DNA of 64,000 nucleotides from Orlajensenia flava (lineage in GTDB: Bacteria; Actinomycetota; Actinomycetes; Actinomycetales; Microbacteriaceae). The position numbers and the translations under genes were made by a program. Location of the stretch: positions 1 through 64,000 of the forward strand of contig NZ_SSSN01000011.1 of assembly GCF_004801905.1 (NCBI RefSeq), in the 5' to 3' direction. This document shows, piece after piece, positions 36,526-48,055 of the stretch (positions within the stretch are counted from its first letter, which is position 1; every line of letters begins with the position of its first letter). Below the pieces are notes generated by a model. The model saw nothing but the letters and a program-made list of their open reading frames with translations. It made no database searches and was not told the origin of the DNA.

Positions 36526-38470
36526 TGTCGGAGATGCTCCACCAGTTGCCCGCGGTGCCCGCCGACGAGATGCGCAGGTAGCGGGCGGTCGTCGCCGGGA
36601 GGTCGACGTTCGTCAGCTGACCGGTGCCGGCTCCGCTCGCCGCGGCGATCCACGTCACGCCGTCGATCGAGGTCTCGAGCTGCCAGCTGCGCGCGTAGTC
36701 GCCCTCGTTTCCGCCGGAGTCGATCGCCACCCGCGTGAAGGTCTTCGCGGAGCCGAGGTCGACCGTGAGGTTCTGCCCGGGCGTCTGTGCCTGGCCGCTC
36801 GACCACCGGGTCGAGGCGTCCGCGTCGACGGCGAGTGCCGCATCCGTCGTCGCACTCGTCGCGGTGGCCGTCGCACCGCTGATGTCCACGGGCGTGAGGC
36901 CGTCGGATAGCGCAGCGGATGCCGGCCACGTGAAGGTGGCGAGCGATCCGCCGGGCAGCGTGTACTCGAAGGTCTTCGCGCCCTCCGACACGGCGAACGT
37001 GCGCGGGTCGTCGTTCTCGTTGTGCACCACGAGCGCGGTCGATCCGTCGGGGTTGCGGAAGGCGACATCCATGATCTGGCCGTTCCAGCCGGTGGTGCCG
37101 AAGGAGGTGCTCGCGATGCGCACCGCTCCGGGCTTCACGAACTTGGAGAGGTGGCCGATGGTGAAGTACTCGGCATCCTTGCTCACGGTGCCGTCGGCGT
37201 GAGTGGTGACGAGACCCGTGCAGGTGTCGCAGCCGCCCAGGTGCGGGCCGCCGTTCTCGTCGAGCGCGATGTTCCAGTTGGCGGTGCTCTTGGCCCAGTT
37301 GCGGGTGACGCCGATGGCGATCGTGCGGGCGTGCCACTTGAGGGTGTCGCTGAACACCTGGGCGGGGGCGTCGGTCGGCCCGTGCGACCCGGAGCACTCG
37401 GTGAACCAGATTCCCTTGTCGGGGTACTGGTCGTGCAGCGTAGTCTGGGCACTCGGGTCGCCGTAGTAGCAGTGGAACGCGGTGCCCGCGATCCACTTCG
37501 CGGCCGAGGTGGCGAGCAGCTTCGACGGGTAGTCGGTCTCGGGATTCTGACCGGGCGGCGTATTGGCGATGTCGTCGGGATGCGTCGCCCAGTTGTGGTC
37601 GTAGCCGAGGATCTTCGTCTTCGGGCTGGCCAGCTTGAGCAGCGGGCCGAGGATGGAGATGACCTGTGCCTCCTGCGCGACCGGCAGGTCGGTGCCCGGG
37701 TAGCCCTTCGGGGTGCGGTTCTGCGGCTCGTTCTGCACGGTGATGTAGTCGATCGGCACGCCGGCTGCCCGATAGGCGGCGACGAAGCGGGTGAGGTAGG
37801 CGGCGTAGAGCGCCGAGTACAGCACGCCGCTCTTGAGGCGTCCGCCCACGAGCGAGTCGCCGGTCTTCATCCACGCGGGCGGGCTCCACGGGGTCGCCAC
37901 GATCTTCAGCGCCGGGTTGAGCTTCTTCGCCTGAAGCAGGAGCGGGATGACCTGCTTCTTGTCGTGGTCGATGCTGAAGTGGCGGAGCAGGAAGTCGGTC
38001 TTGCCCGGCGCGACATCGTCGAAGGTGTAGTGCTCTGGTGCCGCCGTGAAGTCGGAGGAGCCGATCGGCTGGCGGAGGAAGCTGACGCCGATGCCCTCGG
38101 TCGGGTCGAACAGGCTGCGCATGGTCTCGTCCCGCTGCGCGGTCGGCAGGGCGGAGAGCACTGCTGCTGACGAGTCCGTGATGGAGGCGCCGAAGCCGTC
38201 CATGGTCTGGTACGTCGTCTCCGGGTCGATCACGATGGTCGGCGCGCTGGATGCGGCGTCGCCGAACGAGACCGGCGCCTGGGGCGTGAGCATGTTCTGC
38301 CGGTCGAGGGTGGTCAGCCAGACGCTCGCCTGCGGCGCGGAGACGTCCTGCCCGGATGCGCCCTGCTGAGACGCGATGGTGCCCTGGACCGAGGCGATGG
38401 CCGGACTTCCCGTGGCGACGAGGGCGAGGACCGCCGCCACGGACACGACGGACAGGGTGCGGATCTTCAT
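36509..38470 (-). CDS. Secreted GH30 glycosidase with C-terminal F5/8 (CBM32-like) domain
   Basis: 653 residues. A Sec signal peptide (~1-27, MKIRTLSVVSVAAVLALVAT, cleavage near AIA-S) is followed by a GH30 barrel (~75-500): MDGFGASITDSSAAVL, WSPPAWMKTG, acid/base Glu248 in VQNEPQN and nucleophile Glu358 in WFTECSGSH. Residues ~515-653 form a discoidin-like module (DADASTRWSSG, YLRISSAGTAGNWWSISDI). GH30 members act on beta-glucosylceramide, beta-1,6-glucan or xylan; the subfamily cannot be assigned by eye. GAGGAAGAGG lies before the ATG. Divergent from a LacI gene, so probably sugar-induced. Confidence 0.92.
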   Translation of the reverse strand: MKIRTLSVVSVAAVLALVATGSPAIASVQGTIASQQGASGQDVSAPQASVWLTTLDRQNMLTPQAPVSFGDAASSAPTIVIDPETTYQTMDGFGASITDSSAAVLSALPTAQRDETMRSLFDPTEGIGVSFLRQPIGSSDFTAAPEHYTFDDVAPGKTDFLLRHFSIDHDKKQVIPLLLQAKKLNPALKIVATPWSPPAWMKTGDSLVGGRLKSGVLYSALYAAYLTRFVAAYRAAGVPIDYITVQNEPQNRTPKGYPGTDLPVAQEAQVISILGPLLKLASPKTKILGYDHNWATHPDDIANTPPGQNPETDYPSKLLATSAAKWIAGTAFHCYYGDPSAQTTLHDQYPDKGIWFTECSGSHGPTDAPAQVFSDTLKWHARTIAIGVTRNWAKSTANWNIALDENGGPHLGGCDTCTGLVTTHADGTVSKDAEYFTIGHLSKFVKPGAVRIASTSFGTTGWNGQIMDVAFRNPDGSTALVVHNENDDPRTFAVSEGAKTFEYTLPGGSLATFTWPASAALSDGLTPVDISGATATATSATTDAALAVDADASTRWSSGQAQTPGQNLTVDLGSAKTFTRVAIDSGGNEGDYARSWQLETSIDGVTWIAAASGAGTGQLTNVDLPATTARYLRISSAGTAGNWWSISDIRLYV

Positions 38471-38508
38471 TGCTGCCTCTTCCTCGAGACGGACGACGTG
38501 GCGCCTTA

Positions 38509-38534
38509 TGTAACAATTGAAACGAAACTGTAAC
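38509..38534. promoter_or_regulatory. Direct repeats in the GH30/LacI intergenic region
   Basis: TGTAAC at 38509-38514 and 38529-38534, exactly 20 bp apart, in the only AT-rich stretch between the divergent genes. They may mark promoter or operator half-sites. No classical LacI palindrome is present. Confidence 0.3.
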
Positions 38535-38593
38535 GACGCGCAGACATCATGTCCCCGAATGGGGAACGCGTCAATAGCGGAGATGGGGAACGG

Positions 38594-39619
38594 ATGGCGG
38601 AGAGCTCACCGACACGAGCATCCGTCCGCGATGTCGCCGCGCGGACCGGCCTCTCGATCGCCACGGTCTCCCGTGTGATGAACGGCAGCGAGGGCGTCCG
38701 ACTGCACACCCGCGAACTGGTGCTCGACGTCCTCGAAGAGCTGGGATCGGCCGCACCCGTCGCCCGCGGCCACGACCGCCCGACGGGCGGACCGGTCTTC
38801 GTACGCTGCCCGTACGTGCTGACCGACTACTTCGGCCTGATCGTCTCGGCGATCGCGGAGGAGCTCGCTGCGCGCGGACGGGCCATGCTTCTCGACGCCG
38901 GTGAGTCGTCGCAGCTTCGGCATCCGCTCGGCCAGCTGCCGATCCGCGCGCAGGCGGCGGGAGCCATCCTGATCCTTCCGCCCGAAGACGCGAGCGAGCT
39001 GGGAGCCCTCCGGCGGCACGGGTTCCCCTTCGTCATCGTGGACCCGCGGACGGCGTCGCCGACGGGGTCGGTGGTGGTCTCGGCCGCTCACCACCAGGGC
39101 GCGCGCTCGCTCACCGCGCACCTCACGGCGCTCGGGCATCGACGCATCGCCGTGCTGGCCGGCCCGGACGACTGGCTGGTCAGCCGTGAGCGGGTCTCGG
39201 GACACGCCGCGGCGCTCGCCGCGGTCGGGTTGCTGCCGGATGCCGCTCTCCAGCGGTCGATCGGGGCCACGACCGAGGAGGGCCACCGCGCTGCGCTCGA
39301 ACTGCTCACGGTGTCGGAACGGCCGACCGCGGTGGTGTGCTTCAACGACAAGGTGGCCGTCGGCACCCTCCGGGCCTCTCGGGAGCTGGGGCTGGGCGTG
39401 CCCGGCGACGTGTCGATCGTGGGGTTCGACGACAGCGACGTGAGCCGCGCGTCGACCCCCGAGCTCACGACCGTCTGGCAGCCGCTCGCCGAGATGGGTC
39501 GCCTGGCGGTGGCTCAGCTCACCCGACTCATCGAGCGCGCCCCCATCGATTCACTGCACGCCGAGCTCGCGACGCGACTGGTTGTTCGCGGTTCCAGCGG
39601 GCCCGTGCGCGCCGACTGA
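38594..39619 (+). CDS. LacI-family transcriptional regulator
   Basis: A 341-residue LacI/GalR regulator. The N-terminal HTH (SVRDVAARTGLSIATVSRVM, ~9-30) precedes a periplasmic-binding-protein-like sugar sensor (AILILPPEDASELGAL, VAVLAGPDDWLVSRERVSGH-type region, SIVGFDDSDVSRASTPELTT). It is divergent from the GH30 gene and probably represses it until an oligosaccharide binds (context inference). ATG 38594 with GGGGAAC upstream is preferred; ATG 38549 in the same frame has no ribosome site. Confidence 0.9.
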   Translation: MAESSPTRASVRDVAARTGLSIATVSRVMNGSEGVRLHTRELVLDVLEELGSAAPVARGHDRPTGGPVFVRCPYVLTDYFGLIVSAIAEELAARGRAMLLDAGESSQLRHPLGQLPIRAQAAGAILILPPEDASELGALRRHGFPFVIVDPRTASPTGSVVVSAAHHQGARSLTAHLTALGHRRIAVLAGPDDWLVSRERVSGHAAALAAVGLLPDAALQRSIGATTEEGHRAALELLTVSERPTAVVCFNDKVAVGTLRASRELGLGVPGDVSIVGFDDSDVSRASTPELTTVWQPLAEMGRLAVAQLTRLIERAPIDSLHAELATRLVVRGSSGPVRAD

Positions 39620-39629
39620 CGCACCGGGC
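39601..39629 (+). terminator. Terminator-like hairpin at the LacI gene end
   Basis: GCCCGTGCG (39601-39609) pairs with CGCACCGGGC (39620-39629) with one bulge; it spans the LacI stop codon and lies before a convergent gene. Confidence 0.4.
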
Positions 39630-39642
39630 CCGGGCCGCGACA

Positions 39643-42920
<3,278 letters not shown>

Positions 42921-42933
42921 GTGCCATAACGTA
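42921..42933 (-). promoter_or_regulatory. Leaderless -10 box TACGTT (SRAP gene)
   Basis: TACGTT (minus strand 42933-42928), 7 nt, ATG 42920. Confidence 0.5.
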
Positions 42934-42968
42934 CCCGGCGCCGCAGACAGGCGGTAGTCCGGGTCGAC

Positions 42969-44411
42969 TCATCGGGGTACACGTCGGCCGCGGATGATGC
43001 CCCAGCCTACGAGGGCGGCGGCCGCGACCGTGAGCACGACTCCCGCGATGGTCACGGACTCCTGGAACTCGGCGGCCTGGCGCGCGCTCCAGTCCGCGGT
43101 GGCGATGCTCCCGGTGAACAGGGCGGCGAGGATGGTGCCGGTGACGGCGATGCCGACCCCCGACGCGACCTCCGACACGGTATCGACGAGGGCGGCGCCG
43201 ATCGTGGTGCGCTCCTTGGGCAGGCCGCGCAGCACGTTGGTGCCCGCGACGACGCCGACCACGCGCATGCCGGCGGCGACGAGAACCAGGGCGATGGCCA
43301 CCCAGACGTAGCCGAAGCTGCCGAGCAGGCCGTATACGGCGAGTCCCACCACGACGGCCGACGCGCTCAGCCACGCGGCGCGGTCGAACCCGACCCGCTG
43401 CACGAAGGGATTCACGAACGGCCCGGATGCGACCAGTACGACCACCTGGGGCAGCAGGCCGATGGCTGCGAGTGCGGGCGGCCATCCCCAGGCGAGCTGA
43501 AGCTGCAGGGTGACGAGGTAGCCGAGACCGGCGGTGGCGATGCCGGTCGCCGCCTTGAACGCGAGACCGCTCGAGACGAGCGGGAGGGCGAGCAGCGAGA
43601 GGTCGAGCAGCGGATGCCGGGCCGTGCGCTCGCGGAGGACGAAGAGGGTCGCGGCGGCGATGGCGCCGGCCGTAACGGTCCACGGCAGCCACGATGACGC
43701 CCCGTCGCTGACGAACAGGGTCGGCGCTACCAGGGCCATGACGATGGTCGCGGTTCCCAGCAGGGCGCCGGCGATGTCGACCGGGTCGCGGTGCAGGTCG
43801 CTCGCGACATCCCGCTGGACGCCGAGGCGCACGCAGAGGAAGGCGAGCGCCGCGATGGGCACGTTCACCAGTAGGAGCACCTGCCACGGCGCGATCGCCA
43901 GTACGAGGCCGCCCGCGGTCGGGCCGATCGCGAGCCCCACGAGGCCGACGGTCGAGATCAGTGTGATCGCCCGCACTCGCAGGCCATCGTCGTCGAAGAG
44001 CCGGAAGGCGAGCGCCATCGATCCGGGAGTCGTCATGGCGGCCGCGACGCCCATCGCCACCCGGACGGCGATGAGTTGCTCCGCCGTCGTGACGAAGGCG
44101 GTGGCTAGGCTCGCCATCGCCAGGAGGAGGAGACCGACGAGCATGACGCGACGGCGCCCCACCCGATCGGAGAGCGCGCCGAAGGCCAGCATCAGGCCGC
44201 CGAAGACGACGGCGTACGCCCCGGTCACCCATTGCAGTGCGACCGTCGAGGCGTGCAACTCACGCCCGATAGTGGGGAGGGCGACGTTGAGGATCGAGTT
44301 GTCGAGCATCTCGAACAGGAACACCGCGGACAGGCCGACCAGCGCCACCCACGCCTCGCGAAGGGAGGCGGGGGAGCGAGGCACAATGGCGGTGGACGGA
44401 ACGCTGGACAT
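42969..44411 (-). CDS. MFS drug-efflux transporter (DHA2-like, 14 helices)
   Basis: A 480-residue major facilitator. Motif A is GALSDRVGRRRVM, motif D1-like FLFEMLDNSILNVALPTIG in helix 1, and motif C-like AIGPTAGGLVL in helix 5, typical of proton-driven multidrug exporters with 14 helices. Substrate unknown. The divergent TetR gene and an operator inside the promoter spacer indicate substrate-induced expression. The ATG follows TAAGAT by 6 nt. Confidence 0.9.
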   Translation of the reverse strand: MSSVPSTAIVPRSPASLREAWVALVGLSAVFLFEMLDNSILNVALPTIGRELHASTVALQWVTGAYAVVFGGLMLAFGALSDRVGRRRVMLVGLLLLAMASLATAFVTTAEQLIAVRVAMGVAAAMTTPGSMALAFRLFDDDGLRVRAITLISTVGLVGLAIGPTAGGLVLAIAPWQVLLLVNVPIAALAFLCVRLGVQRDVASDLHRDPVDIAGALLGTATIVMALVAPTLFVSDGASSWLPWTVTAGAIAAATLFVLRERTARHPLLDLSLLALPLVSSGLAFKAATGIATAGLGYLVTLQLQLAWGWPPALAAIGLLPQVVVLVASGPFVNPFVQRVGFDRAAWLSASAVVVGLAVYGLLGSFGYVWVAIALVLVAAGMRVVGVVAGTNVLRGLPKERTTIGAALVDTVSEVASGVGIAVTGTILAALFTGSIATADWSARQAAEFQESVTIAGVVLTVAAAALVGWGIIRGRRVPR

Positions 44412-44446
44412 GGCACTATCTTAGCTCACTAAGTTTAGTGACACAA
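44412..44446 (-). promoter_or_regulatory. MFS promoter, leaderless
   Basis: Minus strand: TTGTGT (44446-44441), 17 nt, TAAGAT (44423-44418), 6 nt, ATG 44411. The spacer contains the palindromic operator. Confidence 0.6.
44426..44441. promoter_or_regulatory. TetR operator in the MFS/TetR intergenic region
   Basis: Perfect inverted repeat TCACTAA-GT-TTAGTGA filling the -35/-10 spacer of the MFS promoter. A nested CTTAG/CTAAG pair (44420-44433) adds symmetry. Binding here would block RNA polymerase. Confidence 0.7.
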
Positions 44447-44473
44447 GTTAATCAGGAACGGACGGAGAAGCGG

Positions 44474-45145
44474 ATGCCCAGGAACGCCGAGCGGGGCGGA
44501 CCCCGGACGCGGGCGAAGATCGCGGACGTCGCAGCGCGGCTCTTCCTCGAGCGCGGCTACGACGCCGTCACCGTCGCCGAGATCGCGCGTGAGGCCGGCG
44601 TGTCGAGCGTGACGGTGTTCAATCACTTCCCGCGCAAGGAGGACCTGTTCCTGGATCGCGCGGTCGACGCCGACGGATACCTGCGTTCGGCGGTGCGCGA
44701 CCGGCCGACGGGTGTCGACGTGCTGACGTCTCTGCACGCCACCGCGATCCGCCTGTTCGACGACCGTCATCCGCTCTCCGGCGTGAACGACCGATCGGTC
44801 CCGTTCTTCCGGACGGTGGCGGCGTCGCCCGCGCTCATCGCTCGAGCGCGGGGGATCGCCGCCGACCTCCAACGCACACTGGTCGACGAACTGGAGCGCG
44901 ACGCGATCTTCGCCGGCGACGCGCGCCTGCTCGCCGCGCTGTTCATCGCCGGCTACGGATCCGTTCTGGTGGAAACGGCGAGTCGACTCATCGACGACGA
45001 GGATCCGAGCACCGTGACGGATGGCGCGCGCGAGCGATTCGAGCGATTGTTCGACGCGCTCCGCAACGGACTCGGTGATGGCGCGGGCGGGGCGGTCGCG
45101 GGCGGCGGCCCCGCATCCGTCAGCCCCGCATCCGTCAGGCTCTAG
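44474..45145 (+). CDS. TetR-family repressor of the MFS pump
   Basis: 223 residues. HTH (~18-62): KIADVAARLFLERGYDAVTV, then EIAREAGVSSVTVFNHFPRKEDL. The C-terminal ligand domain is helical, with a Gly/Ala/Ser tail (GGPASVSPASVRL). Divergent from the MFS gene with a palindrome between, so autoregulation and pump control are likely. ATG 44474 with GGAGAAG is chosen; GTG 44438 lies inside the operator. It overlaps the next convergent gene by 11 nt. Confidence 0.9.
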   Translation: MPRNAERGGPRTRAKIADVAARLFLERGYDAVTVAEIAREAGVSSVTVFNHFPRKEDLFLDRAVDADGYLRSAVRDRPTGVDVLTSLHATAIRLFDDRHPLSGVNDRSVPFFRTVAASPALIARARGIAADLQRTLVDELERDAIFAGDARLLAALFIAGYGSVLVETASRLIDDEDPSTVTDGARERFERLFDALRNGLGDGAGGAVAGGGPASVSPASVRL

Positions 45146-45770
45146 GGAGCGGAACGGTCAGGGCCGACTGGATGCGCCCGCGCACCATCCCGACCATGTC
45201 GATGCGCGGGTCGAGCAACCACTGCACCTGCAGGCCGTCCATGAGGGCGATCAACTCGACGGCGAACCGCGCCGGGTCGACGCCGGCGGCGAGAGTGCCG
45301 TCGGCGCGGGCTCGTTCGAAGTCGGCGGTGAGCGCACGCGAGTATCCGGCGTACCGCTCGACGAAGTAGGCGTGGGCGGGGTGGGTGGGGTCGGCCGCCT
45401 CGGCGGAGAGGACGGCGTAGAGGTTGATGATGGCGGGGATGGTGGTGTTGTGCTCGATGAGGGCCACGAGGTCGGCCAACGCGGTGACGGCGTCGATGCG
45501 CGATCGGTCGAGGTGATCGAGGCGATGGGCGTCCGTCTCCTCGCGGGCGTGGAGCACCTCCTCGAGCAGCGACTCCTTGGTCGGGAAGTGGTGCAGCAAG
45601 CCCGTGCGGGAGACGCCGCACGCGTTGGCGACCTGCAGCATCGTCACCGAGCGGTAGCCCTCCCGGGCGAACAGGCCCGTCGCCACCTCGACGATCTCCC
45701 TCCGCCGCGCCGCCGTCTTGGCATAGGCCCCACGGGGCCCCTGCGCCGACGGTGGTTGCGGGTGGATCAC
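45135..45770 (-). CDS. TetR-family regulator
   Basis: 211 residues with HTH at ~20-65 (REIVEVATGLFAREGYRSVT, NACGVSRTGLLHHFPTKESL) and a TetR C-terminal domain. The start is GTG 45770. It is divergent from the isomerase/dehydrogenase pair 180 nt away and may regulate it; the intergenic region contains CACGAAA and TTTTGTG as a loose inverted pair but no strong palindrome. Confidence 0.88.
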   Translation of the reverse strand: MIHPQPPSAQGPRGAYAKTAARRREIVEVATGLFAREGYRSVTMLQVANACGVSRTGLLHHFPTKESLLEEVLHAREETDAHRLDHLDRSRIDAVTALADLVALIEHNTTIPAIINLYAVLSAEAADPTHPAHAYFVERYAGYSRALTADFERARADGTLAAGVDPARFAVELIALMDGLQVQWLLDPRIDMVGMVRGRIQSALTVPLPRA

Positions 45771-45949
45771 GGCACCATCATCTCCCGGTCAGCGCCCCTC
45801 ACGAAATTAGTCAGGCGTGTCGGGTTTTGTGCTACGTTCGACCGCGGCGGGTCTCGCCGGCGATCACTCGCCGTCATCCCGCACCCAGCAGCATCCGCGA
45901 CGGCGCGTTCCGGGCCGGCGCAAGCATCCACCCGCGAAAGGCGCCCACG

Positions 45950-46780
45950 ATGGCCACCACCCCCCTCACGCCGACCCTCTCGGTGCAGCTCTACACCGTG
46001 CGCGACCAGCTCGCGGCCGACCTCGACGGCACGCTCGCGCGCCTCGCCGCGATGGGGCTGACGAACGTCGAGGCATTCGACTTCGTGTCGCGCGCGCCCG
46101 AGCTGGCCGAGTCGTTCCGGGCGAACGGACTGGTCGCCCGCACCGGCCACGCGACGATGCTCTCCGACGAGATCCGCGTGGGCGACGACGTCTTCCCGGT
46201 CGCCTCGCAGGACGAGGTGTTCGCCGCCGCGAAGACGCTCGGCCTCGAGATCGTGATCGACGCATTCGTGGCGCCGGAGCGGTGGCTCGACGAGGACGCG
46301 GTGGCCGACACCGCTGCCCGCCTCAACCGGGCGGCGGAGCGGGCGGCCGATCACGGCCTGCGAGTCGGGTACCACAACCACACGCAGGAGTTCGCCGCGT
46401 CGTTCGGCGGTCGGAGCGCCTTCGAGGTGTTCGCCGATCAGCTCGACGAGAGCGTCGCCCTCGAGGTCGACCTGTTCTGGGCGGCCACCGCCAAGCAGGA
46501 TGTCGTCGGCCTCCTCGGTCGATTGGGCGAACGCGTCCAGGCGCTGCACGTCAAGGACGGCATCATCGGGCCCGATCCGTTCGTCGGCGAGACCGGTCCG
46601 CACGACGCGCAGGACCTCGACCAGCGTCCCGCCGGGCAGGGCGAGGTGCCACTGCTCGACTACCTCGCGGCCGCGCCGTCCGCCCGCTTCGCGATCATCG
46701 AGTTCGACACCTACCCCGGCGACATCTTCGCCGCCGTCAACGAGAGCGTCGACTTCCTCACCGCTCGGGGCATCCGCTGA
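45950..46780 (+). CDS. Sugar phosphate isomerase/epimerase family protein (TIM barrel)
   Basis: A 276-residue AP-endonuclease-2-like TIM barrel: LSVQLYTVRDQLAADLDGTL, LRVGYHNHTQEF (metal His), VALEVDLFWAATAKQD (metal Glu/Asp), VQALHVKDG and FAIIEFDTYPGD. Such enzymes epimerise or isomerise sugars and inositols, or act as dehydratases. ATG 45950 has CGAAAGG upstream; the frame back to 45752 is not used. Translationally coupled to the following oxidoreductase (TGATG). Confidence 0.9.
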   Translation: MATTPLTPTLSVQLYTVRDQLAADLDGTLARLAAMGLTNVEAFDFVSRAPELAESFRANGLVARTGHATMLSDEIRVGDDVFPVASQDEVFAAAKTLGLEIVIDAFVAPERWLDEDAVADTAARLNRAAERAADHGLRVGYHNHTQEFAASFGGRSAFEVFADQLDESVALEVDLFWAATAKQDVVGLLGRLGERVQALHVKDGIIGPDPFVGETGPHDAQDLDQRPAGQGEVPLLDYLAAAPSARFAIIEFDTYPGDIFAAVNESVDFLTARGIR

Positions 46781-47907
46781 TGGCGCGCAGCGGACCCGTC
46801 GGTGTCGGCTTCATCGGCACGGGGATGATCAGCGACACCTACCTCGAGAACCTGACCAGCTTCCCCGACATCCGTGTCGTCATCCTCGGCGACCTCGACA
46901 TCGAGCGTGCGGCGGCCCAGGCGGCTCGGCACGGTATCGCCGAATCGGGTAGTGCGGATGACGTGCTCGCCCATCCCGACGTGGAGCTCGTCGTCAACCT
47001 GACCATCCCGGCCGTGCACGCCGAGGTCGCCTCACGCGCGCTCGCTGCCGGCAAGCACGTCTGGACCGAGAAGCCCATCAGCGTCGACCGCGCCAGCGGG
47101 CAGGCCCTCCTGCAGCAGGCGACGGATGCCGGACTGCTCGTCGGCGTCGCGCCCGACACGGTGCTCGGCCCGGGCGTGCAGACCGCCCGGCGCGCGATCG
47201 CCCGCGGCGACATCGGCGTCCCCCTGTCCGCACAGACCGTGATGCAGTACGCCGGTCCGGACACGTTCCACCCGAACCCCGAGTTCCTGTTCGCGATCGG
47301 TGCCGGGCCGGTGTTCGACATGGGGCCGTATTACGTCACGACGCTCGTGCACCTGTTCGGGCCCGTGGCATCCGTCGCGGCCGTCGGCTCGCAGGGGTTG
47401 GCGACACGCACGGTGAAGGTGGGCGACCGCGCCGGAACCGAGTTCCCGGTGCAGGTGCCGACGCACGTGAGCGCCATCGCGGCGTTCGAGGGCGGGGGAG
47501 TGAGCCAGAGCCTGTTCAGCTTCCAGTCGCCGCTCACGCGCCAGGGCGTCGTGGAGATCACGGGCACCGAGGGAACGCTCGTCATCCCCGACCCGAACAT
47601 GTTCACCGGTGAGGTGAAGATCACGCGGGCGCCAACGCTCGACCAGATGCACGATCCGGCCGCATGGGAGATCGTGCCGACGACGGGCGTGCTGACCGGG
47701 CGGGGGCTCGGCGCGCTCGACCTCGCGCGCGCCATCCGCACGGGCGCACGGCCGCTGGCATCCGGTGAGCTCGGCTATCACGTGCTCGACACGCTCGTGT
47801 CGATCGACGAGGCGGTCAGCTCGCGCAGCACCGTCGACGTGACGAGCACGGTCGCCCCCGTGCCCCTGGTCGCCGACGACTTCGACCCGTTCGCCGCCAC
47901 CCTCTAG
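46780..47907 (+). CDS. Gfo/Idh/MocA family dehydrogenase
   Basis: A 375-residue NAD(P)-dependent sugar or inositol dehydrogenase-like protein: GVGFIGTGMISDTYLENL (Rossmann), DVELVVNLTIPAVHAEVA and the catalytic-type EKPISVDRASGQALL, with a C-terminal alpha/beta domain (GPVFDMGPYYVTTLVHLFGP). Together with the isomerase it forms a two-gene catabolic module for an unknown sugar or cyclitol. ATG 46780 overlaps the preceding stop. Confidence 0.92.
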   Translation: MARSGPVGVGFIGTGMISDTYLENLTSFPDIRVVILGDLDIERAAAQAARHGIAESGSADDVLAHPDVELVVNLTIPAVHAEVASRALAAGKHVWTEKPISVDRASGQALLQQATDAGLLVGVAPDTVLGPGVQTARRAIARGDIGVPLSAQTVMQYAGPDTFHPNPEFLFAIGAGPVFDMGPYYVTTLVHLFGPVASVAAVGSQGLATRTVKVGDRAGTEFPVQVPTHVSAIAAFEGGGVSQSLFSFQSPLTRQGVVEITGTEGTLVIPDPNMFTGEVKITRAPTLDQMHDPAAWEIVPTTGVLTGRGLGALDLARAIRTGARPLASGELGYHVLDTLVSIDEAVSSRSTVDVTSTVAPVPLVADDFDPFAATL

Positions 47908-47919
47908 CCCGCGTTTCAT

Positions 47920-47980
47920 CCGCTGGGCAGTAGATGTCGCCTGGACCTCGCTCGCGCGACATCTGCTGCCCAGTCGATGA
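47920..47980. repeat. Dispersed palindromic repeat, copy 3
   Basis: Left arm CCGCTGGGCAGTAGATGTCGC (47920-47940 in full; first 20 bases shared with copy 2 except the TAGA core) and right arm GCGACATCTGCTGCCCAG (47956-47973): 17 of 18 stem positions pair. It starts 13 bp after the dehydrogenase stop and could terminate its transcript. Confidence 0.75.
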
Positions 47981-48043
47981 GGAGAGGCAGGGCGGGCCGC
48001 GCAGGATGCGCAGGAAAGTCAAGCCGAGCGCACGCGCGGTCGA

Positions 48044-48055
48044 CAGACTGGGGGC
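48044..48055 (+). promoter_or_regulatory. Possible leaderless -10 box CAGACT
   Basis: CAGACT (48044-48049), 6 nt, ATG 48056. Same box and spacing as before the DNA ligase gene. Confidence 0.3.

Noticed and set aside
36348-38516. 722-residue minus-strand frame over GH30
   Set aside because: Arg/His-rich alternative frame of the GH30 gene, which has signal peptide and catalytic glutamates in the other frame.
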